Assembly (NCBI GenBank): GCA_902465015.1
Contig: CABQLK010000021.1
Span: 1 to 32,790 of the forward strand
DNA length: 32,790 nucleotides
Direction: 5' to 3'
DNA from: an uncultured Collinsella sp.
Lineage (GTDB): Bacteria; Actinomycetota; Coriobacteriia; Coriobacteriales; Coriobacteriaceae
A program made the translations under genes and the position numbers. Numbering within the stretch: the first letter of the stretch is position 1; each line of letters begins with the position of its first letter. The notes beneath the pieces were generated by a model that was not told where the DNA came from, made no database searches, and worked only from the letters and a program-made list of their open reading frames with translations. This document shows positions 15,610 through 22,365 of this stretch, one piece after another.

Positions 15610-15700
15610 GTGCGCCTTGTGCGGTTGAGGTTTGTTTGCGCTAAGTATTCTAGTTATAGCACGAGCGCCCGCACTGCCTTCGCCAGCCTTTGCTCGACAT

Positions 15701-15732
15701 AAAAAAGGCGCTGAGTCATATGGCCCAGCGCC
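15701..15732 (-). terminator. Terminator of eno
   Basis: GGCGCTG (15707-15713) pairs with CAGCGCC (15726-15732). On the minus strand six T follow (15701-15706). It lies 74 bp past the eno stop and before the FtsB-like gene, so eno is partly or fully separated from the downstream pair. Confidence 0.8.
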
Positions 15733-15805
15733 CAATGGTGCTCAACAGCGCCCGGCTGGAGCAAGGCAAATCCGAGTCTTCCCCGCCCCCGCGACCTCCG
15801 CGTGC

Positions 15806-17095
15806 CTAGCGAATGTTGTAGAACGCGGCCTTGCCGGCGTAGCGCGCGCTGCCCTCGAGCTCGTCCTCGATACGGATGAGCTGGTTGTACTTGGCGATAC
15901 GGTCGCTGCGGCACGGGGCACCCGACTTGATCTGTCCGGCGTTGACGCCCACGACCAGGTCGGCGATGGTGGAGTCCTCGGTCTCGCCGGAGCGGTGGCT
16001 CACGATGCAAGCGTAACCGGCCTCCTTGGCGGTCTCGATGGCCTCGAGCGACTCGGTGAGCGTGCCGATCTGGTTGACCTTGACCAGGATCGCGTTGGCG
16101 GCACCCAGCTCGATGCCCTTCTTGAGGCGCTCGGTGTTGGTGACGAACAGGTCGTCGCCCACCAGCTGCACCTTATTGCCAATGCGGCGGGTAAGCTCGA
16201 CCCAGCCGTCCCAGTCCTCCTCGGCCATGCCGTCCTCGATGGAGATGATGGGATAGGTGTCGACGAGCTTCTCCCAGTAATCAACCATCTGGGCGCTCGT
16301 GTACTCCACGCCCTCGCCCTTGAGCTCGTACATGCCGGTCTCGGCGTTGTAGAACTCGGTCGAGGCCGGGTCCATGGCGTACATGAAGTCGACGCCGGGC
16401 TTAAAGCCGGCCTTCTCCACGGCCTTGGTGATGTACTCGAACGGCTCGGCATTGGTCTTAAGGTTGGGGGCAAAGCCACCCTCGTCGCCCACGCCGCCTC
16501 CCAGGCCGGCCTCGTGCAGCACGCCCTTGAGGGTGTGGTAGACCTCGGCGCACCAACGCAGGCCCTCGGCAAAGCTCGGGGCGCCCACCGGCATGATCAT
16601 GAACTCCTGGAAGTCGACGTTATTGTCGGCATGCACACCGCCGTTGAGGATGTTCATCATGGGCGTGGGCAGCAGGTGGGCATTGACGCCGCCCAGATAC
16701 TGGTACAGCGACAGGCCCGCCGACTCGGCAGCGGCGCGGGCGACGGCCAGCGACACGCCCAGGATGGCGTTGGCACCGAGCTTGGTCTTGTTGGGGGTAC
16801 CGTCCGCGGCAATCAGCGCGGCATCGACGGCGCGCTGGTCGAAGGCGTCGAGGCCCACGACGGCGTTAGCGCACTCGTTGTTAACGTGCTCGACGGCCTG
16901 CGAAACGCCCTTGCCCAGGTAGCGGCCCTTGTCGCCATCGCGCAGCTCGCAGGCCTCAAAGGCGCCGGTCGAAGCACCCGAAGGCACCATTGCGCGGCCA
17001 AAGCTGCCGTCCTCGAGCACGACCTCGACCTCGACGGTGGGATTGCCGCGGCTGTCGAGCACCTCGCGACCGTAAACGTCCAAAATATCGCTCAT
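15806..17095 (-). CDS. eno: Enolase
   Basis: The glycolytic enzyme that converts 2-phosphoglycerate to phosphoenolpyruvate, a Mg-dependent octamer or dimer in the cytoplasm. The length of 429 residues is normal. It begins with the family N-terminus (VYGREVLDSRGNPTVEVEV) and has the substrate loop PSGASTGAFE. Further marks are GDDLFVTN, the catalytic lysine in VKVNQIGTL and the signature SHRSGETED near residue 370. AGGGAG precedes the ATG. It has its own terminator and, in its 192-bp upstream gap, two copies of a 10-bp direct repeat, so it is probably transcribed on its own at high level. Confidence 0.98.
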   Translation of the reverse strand: MSDILDVYGREVLDSRGNPTVEVEVVLEDGSFGRAMVPSGASTGAFEACELRDGDKGRYLGKGVSQAVEHVNNECANAVVGLDAFDQRAVDAALIAADGTPNKTKLGANAILGVSLAVARAAAESAGLSLYQYLGGVNAHLLPTPMMNILNGGVHADNNVDFQEFMIMPVGAPSFAEGLRWCAEVYHTLKGVLHEAGLGGGVGDEGGFAPNLKTNAEPFEYITKAVEKAGFKPGVDFMYAMDPASTEFYNAETGMYELKGEGVEYTSAQMVDYWEKLVDTYPIISIEDGMAEEDWDGWVELTRRIGNKVQLVGDDLFVTNTERLKKGIELGAANAILVKVNQIGTLTESLEAIETAKEAGYACIVSHRSGETEDSTIADLVVGVNAGQIKSGAPCRSDRIAKYNQLIRIEDELEGSARYAGKAAFYNIR

Positions 17096-17171
17096 GTTGT
17101 CTCCCTCTCACTTGGAAACGGGTTGAATGCTTGGCGACGCGGCTTGCACGCTGTAGAGGCGCGCAGGTTCA

Positions 17172-17216
17172 TAAGTTAGCCATGTCGCACTTTTTGCATT
17201 ATGCCCTAAGTTAGCC
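17172..17216. promoter_or_regulatory. Direct repeats upstream of eno
   Basis: TAAGTTAGCC occurs at 17172-17181 and again at 17207-17216, 35 bp apart, within the eno upstream gap. Minus-strand CATAAT between them may be a -10 box. The arrangement suggests binding sites for a regulator, unidentified. Confidence 0.35.
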
Positions 17217-17239
17217 GAGGGATACACTTGATTTTCGAA

Positions 17240-17283
17240 AAATTTAGCGGGAACGATGAGACATGTCAGCCCGTCGTTCCCGC
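17240..17283 (-). terminator. Terminator of mazG
   Basis: A perfect 10-bp inverted repeat (17247-17256 with 17274-17283) has a 17-nt loop. On the minus strand it is followed by TAAATTTTTC. It lies 5 bp past the mazG stop. Confidence 0.75.
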
Positions 17284-17287
17284 AGTC

Positions 17288-18148
17288 TTACTCCTCCGCC
17301 TTTGCGGCATCCCACAGGTCGTTGAGGCCGTGGGTCGAAAGCTCGGCAAGATCCACGTGAGCATCGGCCGCCATCTGCTCCATCGCGGCCCAGCGACGGC
17401 GGAACTTTGCCGTGCTGGCACGAAGGGCGCTCTCGGCGTCAATGCCCTCCTTGCGCGCAACGTTGACCAGGGCAAAGAGCAGGTCGCCAAACTCCATCTC
17501 GCGCTCGGGCGAGCCAGGGGCCTCGGCCTCAAACTCGGCACGCTCCTCGGCGACCTCGTCCCACACATCCTGGACCGTCTCCCACTCAAAGCCCACGGCG
17601 GCCGCCTTGCGCGACACCTTCTGAGCCTGCATCAGCGCCGGTAGATGCGTGGGCACGCCGTCGAGCAGGCCCTCGGGCGCAGCCTCGCCTGCCGCCACGG
17701 CCTTGTCCTTGGCAGCCCTCTCGGCAAGCTTAACCTCGTCCCAAATCTTGAGTACCTCGTCGGAGCTGTCGGCATCTACATCGCCAAACACGTGCGGATG
17801 ACGGCGAATGAGTTTGGCGTCGATATCGCGCGCCACGTCGGCCAGCGTAAACTCGCCGGCATCCGCCGCGATCTGCGCATGCAGCACGACCTGCATGAGC
17901 ACGTCGCCCAGCTCCTCGCGTAGGTGAACTGCGTCGTCCGCCTCGATGCAGTCGAGTGCCTCGTAGGCCTCCTCGATCATGTTCTTGCCGATGCTGCGGT
18001 GCGTCTGCTCACGGTCCCACGGGCAGCCATCGGGCTGACGCAGGCGCCAGATGGTCTGCACCAGATGCTGCAGCTCGGCCGACGCGTCTACCAGCGTGGA
18101 CAGATCGCGCGAGCCCTCGGCATTTTGCTGAGCCATGTGCTGCGCCAT
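17288..18148 (-). CDS. mazG: Nucleoside triphosphate pyrophosphohydrolase MazG
   Basis: A house-cleaning all-alpha NTP pyrophosphatase that converts NTPs or dNTPs to monophosphates and PPi. The 286 residues fit the two-domain MazG. The first domain has the signature RQPDGCPWDREQTH, then EEAYEALD and REELGDVLMQVVLH, whose Glu and Asp bind Mg. The second, degenerate domain has DVWDEVAEERAEF and EFGDLLFALVNVAR. The ATG at 18148 has GGAGGAG upstream; a second Met four codons in is possible. It starts 2 nt after the yfcE stop, so both are translated from one message. mazG upstream of eno recalls the mycobacterial gene order. Confidence 0.93.
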   Translation of the reverse strand: MAQHMAQQNAEGSRDLSTLVDASAELQHLVQTIWRLRQPDGCPWDREQTHRSIGKNMIEEAYEALDCIEADDAVHLREELGDVLMQVVLHAQIAADAGEFTLADVARDIDAKLIRRHPHVFGDVDADSSDEVLKIWDEVKLAERAAKDKAVAAGEAAPEGLLDGVPTHLPALMQAQKVSRKAAAVGFEWETVQDVWDEVAEERAEFEAEAPGSPEREMEFGDLLFALVNVARKEGIDAESALRASTAKFRRRWAAMEQMAADAHVDLAELSTHGLNDLWDAAKAEE

Positions 18149-18150
18149 GG

Positions 18151-18699
18151 CTACTCCTCCTCCATGACCACGTGGCGGAACGCGCCGCCCTCGTAGATGC
18201 CGTAGCTGTGCGAGCCGTCCTTGGGGATGCTCACGCTACCGGGGTTGAAGAGCCACAGGCCCGGGTGCGCGGCGCTTTCCTCGTTAACCTTGATGTGCGT
18301 GTGGCCGTAGACGAGCGCGGAACCCTCGGGCAGCGCGGGCGCGTGGTCGACGCTGTTGTGCATGCCGGCGCCAAAAACGTGGCCATGCGTCAGGAACAGT
18401 TCACGGCCGGTCTCGTCGAACAGCGTGGCGTAGTCGGCCATGACGGGGAAGTCGAGGACCATCTGGTCGACCTCGGCGTCGCAGTTGCCGCGGACGGCGA
18501 TGATGCGGTCAGCCAGGGCGTTGAGCAGCGGAATCACGCGCTTGGGGGCGTAGTCGCGCGGCAGGTCGTTACGCGGGCCGTGGTAGAGCAGGTCGCCCAA
18601 CAGCACAATGCGGTCGGGCTGCTCGAATTCGATAGCAGTGCAGAGGCGCTCGGCCCAGTATGCCGAGCCGTGGATGTCGGAGGCGATGAGGTATTTCAT
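18151..18699 (-). CDS. yfcE: YfcE-type phosphodiesterase
   Basis: A 182-residue metallophosphoesterase of the YfcE/MJ0936 group, which hydrolyses phosphodiesters in vitro; the physiological substrate is unknown. The metal-binding blocks are all visible: SDIHGS (D8, H10), LLGDLLYHGPRN, RGNCD, LTHGH and YGHTH. The distinctive NPGSVSIPKDGS loop of the group is near the C-terminus. It is the first gene of a two-gene unit with mazG, which follows after 2 nt. It differs from the calcineurin-like protein at 6257 in size and motif spacing, so the two are separate families rather than a recent duplication. Confidence 0.9.
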   Translation of the reverse strand: MKYLIASDIHGSAYWAERLCTAIEFEQPDRIVLLGDLLYHGPRNDLPRDYAPKRVIPLLNALADRIIAVRGNCDAEVDQMVLDFPVMADYATLFDETGRELFLTHGHVFGAGMHNSVDHAPALPEGSALVYGHTHIKVNEESAAHPGLWLFNPGSVSIPKDGSHSYGIYEGGAFRHVVMEEE

Positions 18700-18772
18700 G
18701 GGGAGTCCTTTCGAAGTGGAGTTGATGGGGGCTGAATACGGGGTCTGGCGGATATGGAGCCCATCTACCGTG

Positions 18773-19258
18773 TTACTCGAATCGCAGCGCCGCGCTCTGA
18801 GCCGCCTGCATCACGCGTTGGAGCGGCACGTCATGTTCGCGGGCAAGACGGGCGCAATTCTCGTACTCGGGAGCCGCGCGCTCGCTGCCGTCGGGCAGGG
18901 TCGCCACCTTAACGGATACCTCGCCCCAAGGCGTTGTCACCTGCTCGAATCGGCGCGGCAGGCAAACGCGTTCCATCACCTGACGACGAACGGCGTTGGT
19001 CGTGGTCTCCAAAAAGATAATCGTCTGCAGGCGCTCGATATCCTCGTGCGAGCAGATCACCTGCAGCTGCCATCCGGGGCGGCCCTTTTTGCAGTAAAGC
19101 GGCAACCAATGCACCTCGCGAGCGCCGGCCTTGCGCAGACAATCGGCAGCGTAGGCAAGCACCTCGGGCGACGCGTCGTCGATGTCGCACTCCAGCTTGA
19201 CGATAGTTTCGGGCGCATCGGTCTCGCGAGACAGCGGGGATGTGCTATCGCATTGCAT
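18773..19258 (-). CDS. Stand-alone LarC C-terminal-domain (LarC2-like) protein
   Basis: A 161-residue product from the ATG at 19258, which has AAAGGA 10 nt upstream; a GTG at 19297 would add 13 residues. The sequence matches the pattern of the C-terminal part of LarC, the nickel-insertion enzyme of the lactate racemase cofactor: KLECDIDDASPEVLAY, KKGRPGWQLQV, LETTTNAVRRQ, TPWGEVSVKVA and a final PEYENCARLA. Complete LarC is over 400 residues, and in Lactiplantibacillus it is encoded as larC1 and larC2. Here no larC1 precedes or follows it: upstream is a 339-bp non-coding gap and the next gene is divergent. It is either a remnant or an independent nickel-related protein. Confidence 0.72.
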   Translation of the reverse strand: MQCDSTSPLSRETDAPETIVKLECDIDDASPEVLAYAADCLRKAGAREVHWLPLYCKKGRPGWQLQVICSHEDIERLQTIIFLETTTNAVRRQVMERVCLPRRFEQVTTPWGEVSVKVATLPDGSERAAPEYENCARLAREHDVPLQRVMQAAQSAALRFE

Positions 19259-19396
19259 ACGGTCTGGATCCTTTCCGCGCGGGCTCGTTTTGTTCACTCA
19301 AACGCTAGCACATCGCGGGCTGCACGAGTGTGACGGCGCGTGATGAGCGCGATTTTCCTTGTCCGCAAGAAACCGGCACTCCACCGCCTCAGCCGA

Positions 19397-19457
19397 ACAT
19401 GTACATCAGCCTTCAAACATGTCATTACTTGCAGCTTTTAGAGGCTGATGTACATGT
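19397..19457. repeat. 16-bp perfect inverted repeat in a divergent promoter region
   Basis: The arms are 19397-19412 and 19442-19457, with a 29-bp spacer. Each arm has ACATGTACATCAGC or its complement, and a third ACATGT lies in the spacer. It may be an operator or another palindromic intergenic element. Confidence 0.7.
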
Positions 19458-19559
19458 ATTGGAGCAAGACCGATGTCGCGAGCTCGCCCTTATGCGCTGC
19501 CCGTCCTTTCCAGTCGATTTCGGCCCCCAGTGCGCTCATCGCAGCGGGGACCGCGCCGT

Positions 19560-19565
19560 TACAAT
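19560..19565 (+). promoter_or_regulatory. -10 box of the histidinol-phosphatase gene
   Basis: TACAAT lies 33 bp before the ATG at 19598. No recognisable -35 was found. Confidence 0.35.
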
Positions 19566-19597
19566 GGAGCGAATTCGCTTGACGCAAAGGAGTCGCC

Positions 19598-20509
19598 ATG
19601 TCCGCCTGCCCACTGGTCGATTGCCATACCCATACCTCGTTTTCGGATGGCCATGCCTCGTTTGAGGAGAACATCCGCGCCGCCGCGGCCTCCGGCTGCC
19701 GCATTATAGTCTCGACCGACCACCTCACCCTACCTGCCAGCATGGATGCTAACTGCGAGGTGCAGGTCGTCGAAGGCGATCTGCCGGCACATCGTCTGGC
19801 CTTTGAGGACGCCCGCAAGCTCGCCGCGCAGATCGCGCCGGAGCTCGAGCTTATCTATGGTTTTGAATGCGACTGGTACGAGGGCTGTGAGCCTTTGGTC
19901 GAGCGCTGGTCCGCGGGTGCCATAGTGCGCTTGGGCAGCGTGCATTGGATTGGCAACCCCGGCGATATCATGGCCGGCGCCGCGGGCACGGCGGGAACGG
20001 AGGACGTCGCTCGCCCCGATACACCCGATTCGCTCTGCGGCTGGATCGACGACGACACCAACCTGCATGTTTGGGAAAACCTGGGCGTGCGCGGTGTGTG
20101 GGAGCGCTATGTCGATGACTGGTGCCGCGCCTGCGAGAGCCCGCTTAACTTTGATGTGATGGCCCACCCCGACCTGGTCATGCGCTTTTCGAAGGAAGGC
20201 TTTGCGCCCGACTTTGACCCCGCGCCGTTTTGGGGACAGATGGCCGAGTGCGCTCACGACACGGGCCGCCGCGTTGAGGTCTCGACAGCCGCACCGCGCA
20301 AGGGCCTCGACGACTATTACCCCTCGACGGGGCTGTTGCGCTGCTTCGCCCACGCCGAGGTGCCAATCACCTTTGGCTCGGACGCACACCGCGCCTGTGA
20401 CATCTGTTGGAATATCCGCGAAGCGCAAGCCCACGCCTACGGCTGCGGTTATCGAACCTTCGACATCCCCCACTCCACCGGCGAATGGCAACCCACGCCC
20501 CTCGCCTAA
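19598..20509 (+). CDS. PHP-family histidinol-phosphatase (HisK type)
   Basis: A 303-residue PHP-domain phosphoesterase that most likely removes the phosphate of L-histidinol phosphate, the step before HisD. Metal-binding blocks appear in order: DCHTHTSFSDG (8-18), STDHLTL, YGFECDW, LGSVHWIG, MAHPDLV and FGSDAHR. The length is within the usual 260-300 of HisK. AAAGGAG lies 5 nt before the ATG. It converges on the his operon, whose last gene hisE ends 30 bp away; no other histidinol-phosphatase (HisN or HisB-N type) appears in the operon, so this gene completes the pathway. The repeat at 20510 starts right after its stop codon. Confidence 0.88.
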   Translation: MSACPLVDCHTHTSFSDGHASFEENIRAAAASGCRIIVSTDHLTLPASMDANCEVQVVEGDLPAHRLAFEDARKLAAQIAPELELIYGFECDWYEGCEPLVERWSAGAIVRLGSVHWIGNPGDIMAGAAGTAGTEDVARPDTPDSLCGWIDDDTNLHVWENLGVRGVWERYVDDWCRACESPLNFDVMAHPDLVMRFSKEGFAPDFDPAPFWGQMAECAHDTGRRVEVSTAAPRKGLDDYYPSTGLLRCFAHAEVPITFGSDAHRACDICWNIREAQAHAYGCGYRTFDIPHSTGEWQPTPLA

Positions 20510-20542
20510 GACTAGCCATTGGGGACGTTCTTAAACGACTAG
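20510..20542 (-). repeat. REP-like palindromic element, type B copy 2
   Basis: It matches 2645-2677 in opposite orientation. On the minus-strand RNA its ends CUAGUCG and UGGCUAG pair fully with two G-U wobbles around GAACGUCCCC. It supplies the TAG stop codon of hisE (20539-20541) and abuts the stop of the PHP gene. Confidence 0.7.
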
Positions 20543-20856
20543 TGGCGGCGGGCGTTGAGTTCGCCGGCCAGCTCGTCAAGGGTGATGCCGTAGCGCTCAA
20601 GCGTCACGAGCAGGTGGTAGACCAGGTCGCCGGCCTCGTAGCGGATGTGGTCGTGATCGTTATCCTTGCAGGCCATGATGACCTCGCTCGCCTCCTCGGC
20701 AAGCTTCTTGAGCAGCTCGTCCTCGACGTCGGTCAACAGACGCGCGGTATAGCTCTCCTGCGGCGACGCGTCGCGACGGCCATGAATCACCTCGGCCAGC
20801 CCCGTCAGCGTCTCACCGATATTTCCCGGCTGCACGTTAGCTGTTCTGACTCCCAT
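20539..20856 (-). CDS. hisE: Phosphoribosyl-ATP pyrophosphatase
   Basis: Step 2 of histidine synthesis: removal of pyrophosphate from PR-ATP. The 105-residue stand-alone HisE has the MazG-like all-alpha fold with the metal-binding sequence KKLAEEASEVIMACK and the downstream YEAGDLVYHLLVTL. The N-terminal half has SYTARLL, expected for the family. AGAGGAAA precedes the ATG. It is the last gene of the operon, 15 bp after a small unknown gene. The stop codon lies inside a REP-like repeat, so the repeat may have replaced or moved the original end of the gene. HisE and HisI are separate here, not fused. Confidence 0.95.
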   Translation of the reverse strand: MGVRTANVQPGNIGETLTGLAEVIHGRRDASPQESYTARLLTDVEDELLKKLAEEASEVIMACKDNDHDHIRYEAGDLVYHLLVTLERYGITLDELAGELNARRH

Positions 20857-20871
20857 GGTTATTTCCTCTCG

Positions 20872-21099
20872 TTACTGCAGCGTAAAGTAGGTACCGGTCT
20901 CATCGAACCGAGGCTTTGCGCCCTTTTTCTCAAAGAACTCGACGATGACGGCATGGGCCTCATCGAGCCTTTCCTTCTCGGCCTCGAGCCAAAGCGACTG
21001 CGCCCCGCAGGCATCAGTCAGGTGCACGCGGCATGGCACGCCCGCGCGGAGGAGCTCGGTGTTGCAGTCGGCGACCTCGAACGGCGTCACGACTTTCAT
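20872..21099 (-). CDS. Small conserved-looking protein in the his operon
   Basis: A 75-residue protein whose ATG overlaps the hisI stop by 4 nt (ATGA), so it is translationally coupled to hisI, and hisE follows after 15 bp. The sequence reads as a compact alpha/beta domain: VVTPFEVADCNTELLRAG, then VHLTDACGAQSLWLE, a charged helix ending EFFEKKGAKP and a final FDETGTYFTL strand. It resembles the small proteins called RDAC family next to his genes in some Firmicutes and Coriobacteria (from memory; here the motif reads TDAC). No enzymatic step of histidine synthesis is missing, so it may be a regulator or accessory protein. Good codon use and tight spacing support it as real. Confidence 0.8.
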   Translation of the reverse strand: MKVVTPFEVADCNTELLRAGVPCRVHLTDACGAQSLWLEAEKERLDEAHAVIVEFFEKKGAKPRFDETGTYFTLQ

Positions 21100-21437
21100 C
21101 GCACTCCCCCTTCCACTCGCTTAAAGAAGCAGGTACGGTTGCCGGTGTGGCAGGCCGGACCCGGCGAGTCGACCTTGACCAGCAGCGTATCGCTATCGCA
21201 GTCGGCCCAGAGCTCCTTGACCTCCTGCATATTGCCGCTCGTCGCGCCCTTATTCCAGAGCTCTTGGCGGCTGCGGCTCCAAAACCACGTGGTACCGGTC
21301 TTGAGCGTCAACCCCACCGATTCCTCGTTCATCCAAGCAACCATAAGCACCTCGCCGGTGTCATATTGCTGAACCACACAAGGGATCAATCCTTTGGCGT
21401 CGTATTTAAGATCCGCTGGAGTAGTAATTTCTCTCAT
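21096..21437 (-). CDS. hisI: Phosphoribosyl-AMP cyclohydrolase
   Basis: Step 3 of histidine synthesis: opening of the adenine ring of PR-AMP, a zinc and magnesium-dependent reaction. The 113-residue HisI has the family blocks VLMVAWMNEES, FWSRSRQELWNKGATSG, WADCDSDTLLVKV and PGPACHTGNRTCFF, which contain the Asp metal ligands and the zinc cysteines. GGGGA lies before the ATG at 21437. It is separated from hisF by 142 bp holding a strong RNA-type hairpin, unlike the tight junctions elsewhere in the operon, and is coupled to the following small gene by a 4-nt overlap. Confidence 0.96.
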   Translation of the reverse strand: MREITTPADLKYDAKGLIPCVVQQYDTGEVLMVAWMNEESVGLTLKTGTTWFWSRSRQELWNKGATSGNMQEVKELWADCDSDTLLVKVDSPGPACHTGNRTCFFKRVEGGVR

Positions 21438-21475
21438 TTCAATTCCCCAATTTAAACATCACATGTCGGCGAGGG

Positions 21476-21570
21476 TTGTCCAGGTGCCCGAGATTCCGAG
21501 CGACAAGCCCGACGACGCGTACTTAAGTACGCGAGGAGGGTTGGAGCCGGAAGGTCGGGTGCCTGGGCAA
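21476..21570 (+). repeat. Structured palindromic element between hisF and hisI
   Basis: Two 16-nt arms, 21476-21491 and 21555-21570, pair completely on the plus strand (three G-U). They enclose an 18-bp perfect palindrome, CGCGTACTTAAGTACGCG (21516-21533). On the minus strand the same pairs become A-C mismatches, so the structure favours plus-strand RNA, antisense to the operon. Confidence 0.65.
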
Positions 21571-21579
21571 GCCGCAGCA

Positions 21580-22362
21580 CTAGAAGTCCAACCTCACAGG
21601 AATACCTTGAGAGGCCATATATTCTTTGACTTCGCGAATGCTGAAGGTTCCAAAGTGGAAGACGCTGGCCGCCAGCACGGCATCGGCCTCGCCCTCGATC
21701 ACACCCTCGGCAAAATGCTCGAGTGTGCCCACGCCGCCGCTCGCGATGACGGGAATCGGCACCGCGCGCGCCACGGCGCGGGTGAGCGCCAAATCAAAGC
21801 CGGCCTTGGTGCCGTCGCGATCCATGCTGGTCAGTAGGATTTCGCCGGCGCCGCGACGAGCCGCCTCCTCGGCCCACGCCACCGCGTCGATACCCGTAGC
21901 GTTGCGACCCCCTGCGGTAAAGACCTCCCACTTGTCAGCACCGGATGCGCCGGGCAAACCGACACGCTTGGCATCGATCGCCACAACCACGGCCTGGCTG
22001 CCAAACGCCGCGGCAGCCTGGCTAATCAGCGACGGGTCGCGCACGGCCGCCGAGTTGAGCGACACCTTGTCGGCACCGGCAGCAACCATGGTCCGCATGC
22101 CCGCCAAGTCGCGAAAGCCGCCGCCCACGGTATAGGGAATGGCGAGCTCCTCGGCCGCATGCGCCGCCATCTCGATAGTCGTCGCACGGTTATCGCTCGT
22201 GGCGGTAATGTCCAAAAATACGACCTCGTCCGCACCCTCGCGGTCGTAGGCACGGGCCAGCTCCACCGGGTCGCCCGCATCGCGCAGGCTCACAAAGTTG
22301 ACGCCCTTGACCACGCGGCCGTCCTTAACATCCAGACAGGGAATTACGCGTTTGGTAAGCAT
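21580..22362 (-). CDS. hisF: Imidazole glycerol phosphate synthase, cyclase subunit
   Basis: A TIM-barrel subunit that uses ammonia from HisH to close the imidazole ring, giving IGP and AICAR. AICAR is also the substrate of PurH, encoded at the start of this window. The 260 residues are typical. LTKRVIPCLDVKDGRVVKGVNF-like N-terminus is present with catalytic D11, and the second catalytic Asp is in VVVAIDAKRV (about 131). Phosphate-binding loops ASGGVG and SMDRDGT are present. It begins 3 nt downstream of the hisA stop. Confidence 0.97.
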   Translation of the reverse strand: MLTKRVIPCLDVKDGRVVKGVNFVSLRDAGDPVELARAYDREGADEVVFLDITATSDNRATTIEMAAHAAEELAIPYTVGGGFRDLAGMRTMVAAGADKVSLNSAAVRDPSLISQAAAAFGSQAVVVAIDAKRVGLPGASGADKWEVFTAGGRNATGIDAVAWAEEAARRGAGEILLTSMDRDGTKAGFDLALTRAVARAVPIPVIASGGVGTLEHFAEGVIEGEADAVLAASVFHFGTFSIREVKEYMASQGIPVRLDF

Positions 22363-22365
22363 GGG

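Larger units (their letters stand above)
19259..19597. other. 339-bp divergent intergenic region
   Basis: No gene is apparent. It contains a 16-bp perfect inverted repeat (19397-19457), three ACATGT sites, and a -10-like TACAAT (19560-19565) before the histidinol-phosphatase gene. Confidence 0.6.

Noticed and set aside
15632..17179. Long plus-strand open frame opposite eno
   Set aside because: Frame opened by the codon bias of the highly conserved enolase gene; Val/Gly/Leu-rich composition and no ribosome site.
6257..18699. The two phosphoesterases at 6257 and 18151 as a recent duplication
   Set aside because: They differ in length, motif spacing and C-terminal blocks and belong to different groups of the superfamily.
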